Shown: positions 38,390 through 47,720 of the stretch, one piece after another
How the letters are laid out: the number at the start of each line of letters is the position of its first letter
Position numbering within the stretch: the first letter of the stretch is position 1
DNA from: Myxococcota bacterium
Lineage (GTDB): Bacteria > Myxococcota > XYA12-FULL-58-9 > JALHOP01
Reading direction: 5' to 3'
NCBI GenBank assembly: GCA_022842935.1
Contig: JALHOP010000021.1
Span: 1-64,000 of the forward strand
Length of the DNA stretch: 64,000 nucleotides
Position numbers and translations under genes: made by a program
Notes under the pieces: model-generated
Seen by the model: only the letters and a program-made list of their open reading frames with translations
What the model was told of the DNA's origin: nothing
Databases searched by the model: none

Positions 38390-40017
38390 TATCGCACCTT
38401 GACCACATCGAGGTTGATGTCGGACGCATCGTCGGCGGTGAGATTCACGGTGACCGCGCCGTCCCCACCGGTGACAAGGTAATAGCGGGCGCCCGAAGAC
38501 GCGATCGAGTCGCTGACCTCGCCAAAGCCTGTGTCGTTGCTGTCGTCGACGCCGCCTGGGCCGGCGAGTGGAACGTCCGCTCCGCGCGCGTCCACGTACT
38601 CGTGGTAGGCGTTGAATCCCATCCACTGACCGTTGGCTTGCGTCGATGACGCGACGGCAAGGAACGCCGTGAACTGCGGAGCCCCTGTCGCCTCGGGGTT
38701 GCTCGTGAGATAGACGGCACGCAGCCAGTCGACGATACGTCCGTCATTGCGGGCGTCCTGCAGCAGCGCGTGCTGAAAGCCGCGTCGCTGTTGCGTATAG
38801 AGTGGCGCCAGGATCTCCCGCGCGTACTGGATCACCGACGGCGCATTGGCGCTGCTAACGCTCGCCGCGCGCGCCCGCTTGTCGATCAGGTAACGCAGCA
38901 AGGTGTAAGCGCGGCCGCGTTGCGCGACCGTGTCGTTCGGACCGGCGAACGGCGCGTTGTCCCACTGTTCGAGCGCCAGGGCGTACGCGTCGACGGTCGA
39001 CCCACCCCAACCGGTGAGGTCCTCCATGAGGTGTGAGACGCCCTCGTCGAGCCAGAGAGTCTCGCGTAGCTGGCTCGGGTCGCCGAGCTTGCTGCGCAGC
39101 GCAAAGCTGACGAGGTGCTGATACTCGTGCGCAAGCGTCCCGATGAGCAGCGCGTCGGTCGTCGCACCGCTCGGTACCCGTGCCCAAAGAATGTCGGAAC
39201 GGTTACCCGTGGCGCCGCTGACACCCGACGCCAGATAGTCGCCAAACACGAAGACGCCCACGGTACTCGCGGGCAGCGAGCCGAAGTTGCTGGTGAAGGC
39301 GATGGTCAGGCTCTCGCTACCGTCGACGTCGAGCTCATCGGTGTGGCCACTCTGCCCCATGACCTCGAGCACCGTGTCGGCAGCCACCGCGAATTCCTCC
39401 GCGATAGCGGTCAACGCGGCAGCACTCACGCCCACATCGCCGACGATGGTGATCTTGATGCCATCGGGCGAGGTCACCGAACCGGCGACCGTCATCTGGC
39501 GGCTCGCTCCCGCGAGCGTCAGAGTCAACGAATCGACGCACGTGCTGCTGCCGGGGGCACAGGTCTGGCTCTCTGGACAGTCACAGGCTGCGCGCAAAGC
39601 CTGGCGGTCGCCCAGCTGCAACGACTGCTTGCGCGTGGTGAGCTCGGAGGCCAGCCGATCGATACCATCGCGGCGCTGTTTCTCGACCGCGAGGCGAGCG
39701 TTCCAATACGCGTGGTCGACGGTAGCGCCCAAGGTGAGCGCTTGCGGCATGCGGTTCACCCGTAAGCCCGACGTCTGGGTGGCGGGGGCGATTTCGTACA
39801 GCACGTCGGCGGCGGGGCTCGCTTCGCTGACCCCGGGAGTGCTGAACACAGTGAGCAGAAAGACGTCGTCAGGCGAGGCGAAATTCAGCGTCGCAGTGCG
39901 CTGCTGCTCAGGAAACTCGAGGTCGCCTCCCTGCTCATCCTTGTCGGTCCCGCACGCCACGGTCAGTGCAATGACCGCCGACGCAACGAGGGTTTCTAGC
40001 TTGCGCTTCTCGAACAT
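38389..40017 (-). CDS. Metallopeptidase-like lipoprotein (HExxH, M30-like)
   Basis: 542 residues. A lipoprotein-type signal ends at C22 (ALTVACGTD). A Cys-rich stretch lies near 144-160 (CDCPESQTC). The zinc motif is H297-E298-Y-Q-H301, followed 24 residues later by E325 in WLDEGVSH. This gluzincin pattern resembles hyicolysin-type M30 peptidases (HExxH ... WLNEG). A C-terminal beta domain (about 475-542, ARYYLVTGGDGAVTVNLTADD) resembles pre-peptidase C-terminal domains. It is likely a surface or secreted protease tethered by lipid. It is coupled to the next two exported genes. The start is supported by the signal peptide. Confidence 0.85.
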   Translation of the reverse strand: MFEKRKLETLVASAVIALTVACGTDKDEQGGDLEFPEQQRTATLNFASPDDVFLLTVFSTPGVSEASPAADVLYEIAPATQTSGLRVNRMPQALTLGATVDHAYWNARLAVEKQRRDGIDRLASELTTRKQSLQLGDRQALRAACDCPESQTCAPGSSTCVDSLTLTLAGASRQMTVAGSVTSPDGIKITIVGDVGVSAAALTAIAEEFAVAADTVLEVMGQSGHTDELDVDGSESLTIAFTSNFGSLPASTVGVFVFGDYLASGVSGATGNRSDILWARVPSGATTDALLIGTLAHEYQHLVSFALRSKLGDPSQLRETLWLDEGVSHLMEDLTGWGGSTVDAYALALEQWDNAPFAGPNDTVAQRGRAYTLLRYLIDKRARAASVSSANAPSVIQYAREILAPLYTQQRRGFQHALLQDARNDGRIVDWLRAVYLTSNPEATGAPQFTAFLAVASSTQANGQWMGFNAYHEYVDARGADVPLAGPGGVDDSNDTGFGEVSDSIASSGARYYLVTGGDGAVTVNLTADDASDINLDVVKVR

Positions 40018-40141
40018 AGTGCCCCCAGGAATGCATCAAAGACGCATGCAGCATGGGCACTTATTCACGTCCCAGCACGGCTCACAACACCACGCGAGAC
40101 GATTTCGTGTAGCGCCAAGGAGCGACCCTATCGGCAGCCCG

Positions 40142-41368
40142 CTAGTAGAGCGGCCGCAAGAGCTCGTACCTGCCTTCGCGTGTCGCGTAGAAGTACGGCT
40201 GCTTCCAGGGGAAGCGAATATCTTTCGGTTTTAGCAGCCCCGCGTCAACCAGTACCGCGAGCTCTTTGGGGTAGTCACCAGCCTCGGCGCGGTAGACCGC
40301 GAGGGCGCGCTCGATCTTTTGCATCTGGGTTGCCGCGACGACCGATTGGACGTCTTGTGCGACGTAACCCGTCGACTCGCGCAACGAGACCCAGCCGCGC
40401 AGGCGCCACCCATAGGTGCGTTGGCCCACCATGAACAGGACCAACAGCCCAACGACGACGGCGGCGACCTTGAACATCAATGGCGCCACACCGCCGACGC
40501 GGCGCGCCGCGATGCCGCCGCCAAGCGGAGCGGCAGCCTGAATGGCGCGTTGTTGGCGGGTGTCCGCGACCGTCTCTGTCTCGATGATGCCGGCGCCGAT
40601 GAGTGTTACGAGGGCTTTGCATGTCTCGAATTCACCGAGCCGCGAGAGGTCGATGATCTTTTGCACATCGCGCCCCGGCACGATGAGCTGATAGACCGTT
40701 CGCTCCTTGCGGCCGACATCTTTGAGTCTGCCGGTACGCTCGCTCGCCTGTCCGGACTCGAACTCCGCGAACGCGTCGTCGAAGTCGAGCTCTTCCTCGC
40801 GCTGTCCTTTCTCGCCAGCGTCGAGCTTCTCGAGATCCTCGAGCTTGTGAAAGGTGATCGCGTAGCCGGGAATCGACTTACGGATGAGCGGCCACTCGTC
40901 GACCTGCCGAAACCCCTCCATCAGCACCGTTTCACTACGGATCGGCTCGACATCGGTCGGTAGCTCGACGTCGGTCTGATTGAACTCGTAGGTGCCGCTC
41001 GTCCAGAGAAACAGCTGATAGAGCGTCTCATTGAGCTGGAGCTTCACGAACATCGCCAAGCTCGGAGGTTCGACCAGGCCCGAGTTGATGAGCACGTCGC
41101 CCAGGCGGTCGCCGCTCTTCTTCTGGATGTCGAGCGCCTGCCCTAGTTGCTCGTGTGTGATGACCTCTGCTCGAACCAGTAGCCCGCCCAGCATATCGCG
41201 CTCGCGGCGCGTCGTGGACGCGGCGCTGACGACGTTGCCATCACGAAAACCGATTTTCACTTCGCGTCCGCGTTCGCGGACGATGAGATAGCCGGTCTTT
41301 CCTTGATGACCAATGAGTTGGAAAATGTCGGCGATGCCAAAGTCGCGCAGTGTTCCACGGAGGGCCAT
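40142..41368 (-). CDS. PATAN (DUF4388) and MshEN-like signalling protein
   Basis: 408 residues. Residues 1-55 (MALRGTLRDFGIADIFQLIGHQGKTGYLIV) are a PATAN/DUF4388 domain, common in myxobacterial regulators. Residues about 55-125 (ERDMLGGLLVRAEVITHEQLGQALDIQKKSG) look MshEN-like. A helical linker follows, then a single membrane helix near 300-318 (LMFKVAAVVVGLLVLFMVG) and a C-terminal domain with the look of a pseudopilin or major-pilin soluble part (IERALAVYRAEAGDYPKELAVLVDAGLL). ATG 41368 overlaps the TAA of the TPR gene upstream (TAATG). It could link cytoplasmic c-di-GMP-type signals to the envelope; this is inferred. Confidence 0.8.
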   Translation of the reverse strand: MALRGTLRDFGIADIFQLIGHQGKTGYLIVRERGREVKIGFRDGNVVSAASTTRRERDMLGGLLVRAEVITHEQLGQALDIQKKSGDRLGDVLINSGLVEPPSLAMFVKLQLNETLYQLFLWTSGTYEFNQTDVELPTDVEPIRSETVLMEGFRQVDEWPLIRKSIPGYAITFHKLEDLEKLDAGEKGQREEELDFDDAFAEFESGQASERTGRLKDVGRKERTVYQLIVPGRDVQKIIDLSRLGEFETCKALVTLIGAGIIETETVADTRQQRAIQAAAPLGGGIAARRVGGVAPLMFKVAAVVVGLLVLFMVGQRTYGWRLRGWVSLRESTGYVAQDVQSVVAATQMQKIERALAVYRAEAGDYPKELAVLVDAGLLKPKDIRFPWKQPYFYATREGRYELLRPLY

Positions 41369-43245
41369 TAGGCATCCTCCGTTTGCGCATCGATGAGTGA
41401 CATGAGGTAGGCGGCTGCGGCCGCGCCAGCGTAGATGATGAGGGCGAGCAGCGATGGTCCGCCCGCCAGCGGAACCGGCGAGGGAACCACGTCCATACCG
41501 ATGAGCAGCATGATGAGGCTGGTCATGAACACGAGCAGGAAAGCGAGTCCCGAAAGCGCACGCCCCACCATGAGCTGACCGGCGCCAGCAACGAACACCG
41601 AGACCACCCGCCGCATGCGCAAGAGACGGATGCTGTGGCGGTGAACCTCGATCTCGTGGCGGATGCGCTGAAGGGGCTCTATCGTGCTCCTGCCCATACC
41701 CTGTTGCGCCTTTGCGGCCAGGCCGAGCGGGACCTTCGGGGCTTTCCTAAAGACACCGACGAGCCCCACCAAGAGGCACAGAGCCATCGCTATCGCCATG
41801 TACCAGATCGGGATGGTTCGCCCGGACAGCTCGCGCCATACATCGTGCGCCGCGATCGACACGAGTGGGGCGGGACTGTTGTGACTCGCGAAGGTGCGCC
41901 GCGGCACCTCAGCCGGGGCCATGTACGCGGGCCCGTGTTGCTTGGCGTCGCGATCAAAGAGCTCGACCATCTCGTAGTCCACGGCCGTCGCAGCGCGGTG
42001 CGCTTCGCCAGCCTTCTGGTGCTCGGTCATGGAAAAGTAGACACGCGAGATGTTGAACAAGGCAGGGACGTACTTGGCGTCACGCGCCAGGGCTTTCTCG
42101 TAAGCCGCGATCGCCGCCGACCGGTCTGCCGTAGCGAACTTGAGGTTACCAAGCACCGTGTAGACGCTCGGCTCTTCCATGCCGCGCTCGATGGCCTGCT
42201 CGATGAGGCGCGTGGCTTCGGAGAGTCGTCCTGCGTAGCGTTCGCGCAGGCCGAGGGCGACAAGCTCCGCAGTGGTCGGCTTTGGCTGGGCGCGCACGCG
42301 CGAAGCAGCTGCCTCGGCACCCATGTCGGTGGCCGCAAGATAGAGGTCTTGAGCTCGTGAGCCGGGATAGCCCAGGTACTCGGTCGCCTTCGGCAAGAGC
42401 AGCGGCAACACGGCGAGAAAAGCGATGATCAGGCACGCGCCGACTCGCTCATTGCGGTCGTAGTAGGCGATGGGCAGGGCGATCCAGATGAGCACCGTCC
42501 AGACTGGACCCACCGCAACCAGCAGAGGGGTTGCGATCACTGCGGTCACCAGCAGAGCGGCTTGCAGCCGCGTCGCACCGCTGGGGAGGACCTGCAACAC
42601 GCCAAAGACGAGCTCGCGGCCATGCCGGTAGAGTGCGATGACCGCAAAGACGAATGCGCCGACCAGACCAGCAGCGATGGCGGCAAGCGCGAGGTTACCC
42701 AGCCGTAGACGGAACTCGATGGGATCGCTCAAGATCGCGCTCGCGGCATGCACAAGGTCGGTGGCGGCAGCGAGTGGCTGGCTTCCTTCGAAGTTGGCGC
42801 GCGCACGCGCCAGCCACGTCTCGGGTCGCGAAGGGGCAAGCTTGCTTGCGGCCTCCGCCAGACGCAGCGCCCGCGCGCCCTCCCCCGTGTTGCCGATGGC
42901 GACGCTCTCGCGCGCGATAGCCAGACCGTAAGTCGTCAGGTTTGGCCAGCCAGCGAGCTGTTTCGCCTCGACCATTGCGTTGAGCAACGCATCAGCAGCC
43001 GCGCGGTCGAAGTCGGCGAGCGCGCGACGGCGGAGGTTCCATAGGTCGGCGAAGGTCTCGGGCGGCGCCCCGCGCAACTGATCGCTACTGGGTGGTGGTG
43101 GTGCCTCGGCGACGGCTGGCGCAGGCGATGGATCTACGGTGGGCGCGCCCCCGGCCTGTGCTGCGGCGGCGCTCGCGATAACGGTCAACGAGAGAGCAAC
43201 GAGCGGCCCAACGGGGAGCCAACGGAGCGAGCACCTCATCGACAC
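41368..43245 (-). CDS. TPR-containing multi-pass membrane protein
   Basis: 625 residues. A signal or first membrane segment (about 8-30) is followed by a Pro/Ala-rich linker and a helical TPR-like region to about 170. Next come membrane helices (about 178-205, 228-246, 250-262, 268-285), a second TPR block (about 320-420, GLRERYAGRLSEATRLIEQAIERG... YTVLGNLKFATADRSAAIAAYEKAL) and four further C-terminal helices. It is translationally coupled to the PATAN gene, so the two proteins probably act together. Family not recognised. It is divergent from mazG. Confidence 0.75.
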   Translation of the reverse strand: MSMRCSLRWLPVGPLVALSLTVIASAAAAQAGGAPTVDPSPAPAVAEAPPPPSSDQLRGAPPETFADLWNLRRRALADFDRAAADALLNAMVEAKQLAGWPNLTTYGLAIARESVAIGNTGEGARALRLAEAASKLAPSRPETWLARARANFEGSQPLAAATDLVHAASAILSDPIEFRLRLGNLALAAIAAGLVGAFVFAVIALYRHGRELVFGVLQVLPSGATRLQAALLVTAVIATPLLVAVGPVWTVLIWIALPIAYYDRNERVGACLIIAFLAVLPLLLPKATEYLGYPGSRAQDLYLAATDMGAEAAASRVRAQPKPTTAELVALGLRERYAGRLSEATRLIEQAIERGMEEPSVYTVLGNLKFATADRSAAIAAYEKALARDAKYVPALFNISRVYFSMTEHQKAGEAHRAATAVDYEMVELFDRDAKQHGPAYMAPAEVPRRTFASHNSPAPLVSIAAHDVWRELSGRTIPIWYMAIAMALCLLVGLVGVFRKAPKVPLGLAAKAQQGMGRSTIEPLQRIRHEIEVHRHSIRLLRMRRVVSVFVAGAGQLMVGRALSGLAFLLVFMTSLIMLLIGMDVVPSPVPLAGGPSLLALIIYAGAAAAAYLMSLIDAQTEDA

Positions 43246-43331
43246 TCATTGGGGGTAACACCCAACCCGTCGTGCTTCAACAATTGTGCAAGACCTTCTC
43301 CACCTGCTCCTCGCGATGCTAAAGCCCGACC

Positions 43332-44189
43332 GTGAGCAACGAACCTACATCGCCCGATGCCCGCTTCGAACGTGCCGCAAGCGCTGTCGAGAGACTCTGC
43401 CGCATCATGGCTCAGCTGCGAGCCCCCGGTGGCTGCCCTTGGGACCGGGAGCAGACGCTCGAGACCCTCAAGACTTACTTGCTCGAAGAGACCTACGAGA
43501 CGCTCGACGCTATCGACGCCGGTGACCCCAACGGACACCGCGACGAGCTTGGTGACCTTCTCCTGCAAATCGTCTTTCAATCCGAAATTGCTCAGGAAGC
43601 GGGGACCTTCGGCCTCGCCGAGGTGGCAACCGCTATCGCCGACAAGCTCGTCCGCCGCCATCCTCACGTGTTCGCGGGCAGCTACGCCCATACGTCCGCC
43701 GACGTCAGCAAGAACTGGGAGCGCATCAAGGCGGAGGAGCGAGCCAAGAGCGGCAAGTCTAAGGCTGCCCAGGGGACGCTCGACAGCGTTCCCAAGGCAC
43801 TCCCCGCTCTGCTGCGCGCCCTCCGCACAGGCGAGAAAGCGGCGGCAGTTGGCTTTGATTGGACCCGGGCGGCTGACGTTCGCGCCAAGGTCTACGAAGA
43901 GTGGTCTGAGCTCGACCAGGCCCTCAAAGAAAGAGAAGGAACGCGAGACTCACGGAATCACGCGCAAGTCACTGAAGAGATTGGGGATCTGCTCTTTTCG
44001 GTCGCCAATCTATCGCGCCACCTCGGTGTCGACCCAGAAGACGCGCTACGCCGCACCCTGGAGAAATTCCAGAGTCGATTCAGCTACATAGAGCGCGAAC
44101 TGGCAGTGCGCGGGAAAGTGCCAAGCGAAGCAACTATTGACGAGCTAGAGCGATTATGGGAAGACGCCAAACTCTTTTTCCGGACCTGA
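43332..44189 (+). CDS. mazG: Nucleoside triphosphate pyrophosphohydrolase MazG
   Basis: 285 residues. It contains two MazG repeats, as in E. coli MazG. The first has CPWDREQTLETLKTYLLEETYETLDAI (about 35-61) with Mg-binding Glu and D/E of DELGDLLLQIVFQ. The second lies at about 165-255 (GFDWTRAADVRAKVYEEWSEL ... EEIGDLLFSVANLSRHL). It hydrolyses NTPs and dNTPs to monophosphates and pyrophosphate; in E. coli it limits (p)ppGpp effects and cleans aberrant dNTPs. The start is GTG 43332. It stands alone, divergent from the TPR membrane protein and convergent with murJ. The 264 bp after it hold no gene but contain one perfect DnaA-box sequence. Confidence 0.95.
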   Translation: MSNEPTSPDARFERAASAVERLCRIMAQLRAPGGCPWDREQTLETLKTYLLEETYETLDAIDAGDPNGHRDELGDLLLQIVFQSEIAQEAGTFGLAEVATAIADKLVRRHPHVFAGSYAHTSADVSKNWERIKAEERAKSGKSKAAQGTLDSVPKALPALLRALRTGEKAAAVGFDWTRAADVRAKVYEEWSELDQALKEREGTRDSRNHAQVTEEIGDLLFSVANLSRHLGVDPEDALRRTLEKFQSRFSYIERELAVRGKVPSEATIDELERLWEDAKLFFRT

Positions 44190-44453
44190 GGCGTTTCTCC
44201 TGTGGCTTCTGGTGTGGATATCGCGAGCGGGGGCCGATCCGTCGGTCCAGACAGTGCCCCCCTGGTTTCTCACCCTTCCCCGATACGCCCCTGAATTCAG
44301 CTGCTTAGGCGATCGCCAGCGGACTGTCCGACATAGCGTTCCCAGCGACGGGCAAGACGCGCACAATTCACAAGCACCAACAGGTTATCCACAGGCGCGG
44401 CCTTCGACGTTGTCGCGTTTTTCACGATTCAGGGTCTCCCCGACAACCGGGTG

Positions 44454-46007
44454 TCAGGTCCTGCGCCTACGTCGAAGCAAGCGATTTTTCAGGGCATTGA
44501 GCTCTGGTGCGCGGAAAGCAGTCTGACAGAGGGCGTAAGCGAGCCCGCCGGTCACGCATGCGGCGGTCAGAACCACCGCGTTCCAGGCGGTAAAGCCATT
44601 CTCCCACTGGCCAAACGTCGCGACCTGCCACGCGCAGGCCCCCATGAAGCCTGCCGCAAGACAATCACGGACTGCGCGCCCCAGGATGCCCAGCATGCCG
44701 AGTCTGCCGGCGCGCCTTCCGAGCAGCCAGAGCTCAATGACGAGCTGGAGCCACGCCGAAGCGCTGATGCTCATCGGGAGCCCGCGAAAGCCATAACGCA
44801 GCGAAAAATACGGGGCCAAAGCGAGGTTTGCGACGAACCCGATGGCACCACAGACGACCGGCGTGCGCGTATCCTGCAGGGCAAAAAAGACCTGCGACGC
44901 CACCCGAATGTTGGCGACTGCGACGAGGCCCGCAGCAAGCCAGATGAGTGCCTCGGCGGTGTCGATGGACATGGCGTGCGTGAAATGTCCGTGTTGCGAG
45001 ATGGTCGCCGTGATCGGGAGCGCGAGAACGATGAGCCCCACGGCTGAGGGAACCGTAATGAAGTTGTTGAGCTGCACCGACTGGCGAAACGTTGCGGTCA
45101 GCTTCTCTTTGCCTCCCGTGTTGAGGGCCTCCGTGAGCGCCGGTAACGAGGCCGTAGCGATGGCGACTGCGAAAACGCCAAGCGGGAGCTGGAAGAAGCG
45201 ATCGGCGCTGTAGAGATAGGTAACGGCGCCCTCGTCGAGGTAGCTGGTGAAGAAGCGCAGCGCCGCGATATTGAGCTGATAAATGGCCAGCGACGCGACG
45301 GCCGGCGCCATGAGGTTCAAGATACGGCGCACCTCCGGGCCAAAGCGCAAGCGGGGCCGCACCCAGAGCTTGGCCTGCTTGAGCGCCACGATCTGCACGA
45401 TGACCTGTGCGACGCCGCCGGTGAGGACCCCGAAGGCGACCCCGAGCATGGGCGGGTCGACGAGCCGCGCCGCGGTCACGATGAAGCAAATGTGAACGCA
45501 ATTGAAAATGAGCTGCGAGGCGCTCGACGAGGCGAAATAGCCGCGCGCATTCAACGCGCCCATGGTGAGCGCGACGAAGCTCACCAGCGCGAGGTACATG
45601 AACATCCAGCGCACGAGGAGCACTGTGAGCTCGAACTTGCCGGGGACCGTCTTGAAGCCAGCGGCGAACAGATGAACCAGCGGGGTCGCAAAGACGATAC
45701 AGAGAATGGAGACCAAGGCCGCGAGCAGCGGGAAGACGGCCAGCGCCTGTCCCATGAGGTTGCGGACGGCGTCGTCGCCACCCTCGCTCTCAGTCTTCTT
45801 GAAGACCGGCAGGAACGCAACCGTGAGAGCGCCCTCCGCGACGAGGTTGCGAAAGGCGTTCGGAATGGTGAACGCCATGAGGAACGCGTCGCTCGCGTTG
45901 TTCGCCCCAAAGATGTGCAGAAAGATGGTGTCGCGGGCGAGCCCAGTGATGCGGCTCAGCATCGTGTAGAAGCTAACGATGCCGGCGTTACGGGCGAGCG
46001 AGCTCAT
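44454..46007 (-). CDS. murJ: Lipid II flippase MurJ
   Basis: 517 residues, MOP-superfamily membrane protein with about 14 helices. It begins MSSLARNAGIVSFYTMLSRITGLARD, the MurJ N-terminal pattern with Arg residues facing the central cavity, and includes NAFRNLVAEGALTVAFLPVF (loop 1). It moves undecaprenyl-PP-MurNAc-pentapeptide-GlcNAc to the periplasmic face for peptidoglycan synthesis. The C-terminal tail is short and basic (LRRRRRT). It is monocistronic here, with a possible small exported peptide gene divergent from it. Confidence 0.94.
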   Translation of the reverse strand: MSSLARNAGIVSFYTMLSRITGLARDTIFLHIFGANNASDAFLMAFTIPNAFRNLVAEGALTVAFLPVFKKTESEGGDDAVRNLMGQALAVFPLLAALVSILCIVFATPLVHLFAAGFKTVPGKFELTVLLVRWMFMYLALVSFVALTMGALNARGYFASSSASQLIFNCVHICFIVTAARLVDPPMLGVAFGVLTGGVAQVIVQIVALKQAKLWVRPRLRFGPEVRRILNLMAPAVASLAIYQLNIAALRFFTSYLDEGAVTYLYSADRFFQLPLGVFAVAIATASLPALTEALNTGGKEKLTATFRQSVQLNNFITVPSAVGLIVLALPITATISQHGHFTHAMSIDTAEALIWLAAGLVAVANIRVASQVFFALQDTRTPVVCGAIGFVANLALAPYFSLRYGFRGLPMSISASAWLQLVIELWLLGRRAGRLGMLGILGRAVRDCLAAGFMGACAWQVATFGQWENGFTAWNAVVLTAACVTGGLAYALCQTAFRAPELNALKNRLLRRRRRT

Positions 46008-46064
46008 GGCGTCGCGGCCTTAAATCACATCGATCGACGGAGCCATAGGGCGCTAGAGGGCGCC

Positions 46065-46178
46065 ATGATCGTTTTGGCTCTCGCCGCCGTACTGCTGGCG
46101 GCGCCTTCCGCGGCAGCGGACACCTACTTCACGCTCAGGTGGCGCAGAGGCGAGCCCAAGACAAGGCTCGAACTTTAG
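46065..46178 (+). CDS. Possible small exported peptide (in-frame amber)
   Basis: 37 codons from ATG 46065, with GAGGG four bases upstream: a signal-like N-terminus MIVLALAAVLLAAPSAAAD, then YFTLRWRRGEPKTRLEL and TAG. The frame continues in register after the TAG for 15 codons (EKIDTLRAKLVAIDG) to a second TAG at 46226. A clean signal peptide in so short a frame suggests a real but possibly truncated gene. It sits between murJ (divergent) and the rpsT promoter. Low certainty. Confidence 0.35.
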   Translation: MIVLALAAVLLAAPSAAADTYFTLRWRRGEPKTRLEL

Positions 46179-46238
46179 GAGAAGATCGACACCCTGCGGG
46201 CAAAGCTCGTTGCTATCGATGGCTAGCGGCGAGTTTGG

Positions 46239-46268
46239 TTGACACCCGCGCCCGCGCTTTGATAGACG
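46239..46268 (+). promoter_or_regulatory. Probable rpsT promoter
   Basis: A perfect -35 box TTGACA (46239-46244) is followed after 18 bp by TAGACG (46263-46268), a partial -10 match. It lies 62 bp upstream of the S20 start codon. A small hairpin AGCCC-TAT-GGGCT (46292-46304) lies in the leader. The -10 is weak, so the assignment is moderate. Confidence 0.5.
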
Positions 46269-46329
46269 CGCGCCCCTCGTAAGATGCCGAAAGCCCTATG
46301 GGCTAACCCGGCCGTTTGGAGTCGAGATC

Positions 46330-46593
46330 GTGGCAACGCATAAGTCTGCAGAGAAGCGCGCGCGTCAGTCGGTGAAGCGGGCGGCCCGTAACGTCAGCCG
46401 TCGTAGCAAGGTGCGCGGCGCCATCCGGGCTTTTCGCGAAACCCTGACCGGCGGCGACAAGAAGAAGGCCGAGAAGGCCTTGGCCGAGGCGACCCGCGAG
46501 ATCCGCAAGGCTGCTTCCAAGGGTGTCGTGCACGCCCGCAACGCGAGCCGTCGGGTTTCGCGCATGGTTCTGGCGTTCAATAAGCTCGGTTAG
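46330..46593 (+). CDS. rpsT: Small ribosomal subunit protein bS20
   Basis: 87 residues, the normal S20 length. Lys/Arg/Ala-rich helical protein (MATHKSAEKRARQSVKRAARN...), ending VHARNASRRVSRMVLAFNKLG. It binds 16S rRNA helices 9, 11 and 44 early in 30S assembly. The start is GTG 46330 (GGAG about nine bases upstream); non-AUG starts on rpsT are common and support autoregulation. A G+C-rich imperfect hairpin (46643-46668) downstream lacks a T-run but may mark the transcript end. Confidence 0.96.
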   Translation: MATHKSAEKRARQSVKRAARNVSRRSKVRGAIRAFRETLTGGDKKKAEKALAEATREIRKAASKGVVHARNASRRVSRMVLAFNKLG

Positions 46594-46823
46594 TTGCCCC
46601 CCGCGTTGCTCGCGTTGAGCGAGCCTTGGCGCCGCGATACCAGGCGGGCGAGGTTTACCCTCCCCGCCCGGAGCCGCCAACGTCACCTGGCCGTAGCCCG
46701 GTTCATGCGCCTGTCCTGGTCATCCAGGCCACGCCCTTCGTCGTTCATCGCTGACTCGGCGTCACCTGCCGCTGATGCGCCCCAAAAGCAACCGGACCGG
46801 GCGCGTGGCGATATTTGTCGGCG

Positions 46824-47687
46824 ATGAACACTGCGCGTGTGGAAACTGGCGTTGCCCAACCTCGGTCTGGTTTCGTGCCGCTCGACATCGTACCTCCCGA
46901 GGCGCGGCCGCTGGTGACAACGCCGGTGCGGACCTCCGCGTCGCAACTCTTCGCAGTCGCCGACAGCCTCGACCGTGCCATGTATCGCGCGACCGCAAAG
47001 ATTGGCGAGCGCGGCCGGGTTGGGTTCTTGGCGGGCGAGCTCCCCAAAGCGGCCCTCCTGCTCACAGGCGTCGTCGGAACCGTGGTCAGCATCCTCGCCC
47101 TCCCCATCGGCATGGATGCCGGCTGGGGAGTGGCCGCCAAAATCTGGCTGGGTGCCGCGCTCGCGATAGGCACGCCGAGTGCGATGATCGCCGCTGGAGA
47201 GCGCGCAAAGCACCGCGTGCTCGATCCGGAGTTCATCGAACCTTTCGCCAAAGCGCGCGCCGGGGACAGTGACGACATACGCGCGCTGGTTGCGGCACTG
47301 GCGGGGCGCTGGCGCGAGACGCTGCGCAGCCGAGGGGTCGCCGGCGAAGCCTCGCGGCGAAAGCTCGCCGAGCTCGCGACCGCCCCGCAGCTCCCTTACG
47401 ACCGCGCCAAGACGATCGACGCCATCGCCCAGATCCTGACCCTGGTTCGCGACGAGAACGGCAGACCGCTGACCGAGCTCACCAAAGCGCGGTGTGCAGA
47501 GCTCACGGCGCAGCTCCAGCGCCTCGATGGTCAGGACTTCCGGGATGCGGCAGACTTCGTTCGCAAGCGCCTCTTCAAGAACGAGCGTCCTCGCGTCGCA
47601 GTCGAGAGCCAGGTGAATAGTCAGGAGCTCTATAGTCTGCTCGCTTCCGACCTGCCGCCATCAGCCCCAACGAGCCCTGGGCGCTAG
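46824..47687 (+). CDS. Hypothetical membrane protein
   Basis: 287 residues from ATG 46824 (a TTG at 46815 is also in frame). The N-terminal about 80 residues are probably cytoplasmic. Two adjacent membrane helices (about 78-95 LPKAALLLTGVVGTVVSILAL and 102-122 WGVAAKIWLGAALAIGTPSAM) form a hairpin. The remaining about 160 residues are helical and soluble (KAR.GDSDDIRALVAALAGRWRETL, RAKTIDAIAQILTLVRDENGR). The sequence shows no enzymatic motif. It is convergent with the RelA/SpoT-like gene, 33 bp apart. Unknown function. Confidence 0.75.
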   Translation: MNTARVETGVAQPRSGFVPLDIVPPEARPLVTTPVRTSASQLFAVADSLDRAMYRATAKIGERGRVGFLAGELPKAALLLTGVVGTVVSILALPIGMDAGWGVAAKIWLGAALAIGTPSAMIAAGERAKHRVLDPEFIEPFAKARAGDSDDIRALVAALAGRWRETLRSRGVAGEASRRKLAELATAPQLPYDRAKTIDAIAQILTLVRDENGRPLTELTKARCAELTAQLQRLDGQDFRDAADFVRKRLFKNERPRVAVESQVNSQELYSLLASDLPPSAPTSPGR

Positions 47688-47720
47688 ACTCTCGCCGCGC
47701 AACGCCCGTAGGCGCTTCGC

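Noticed and set aside
44214-44393. Perfect DnaA box TTATCCACA (44385-44393) and a near match TGTGGATAT (44214-44222) between mazG and murJ
   Set aside because: Two boxes without an AT-rich unwinding region, dnaA or dnaN nearby do not support an origin; one 9-mer can occur by chance.
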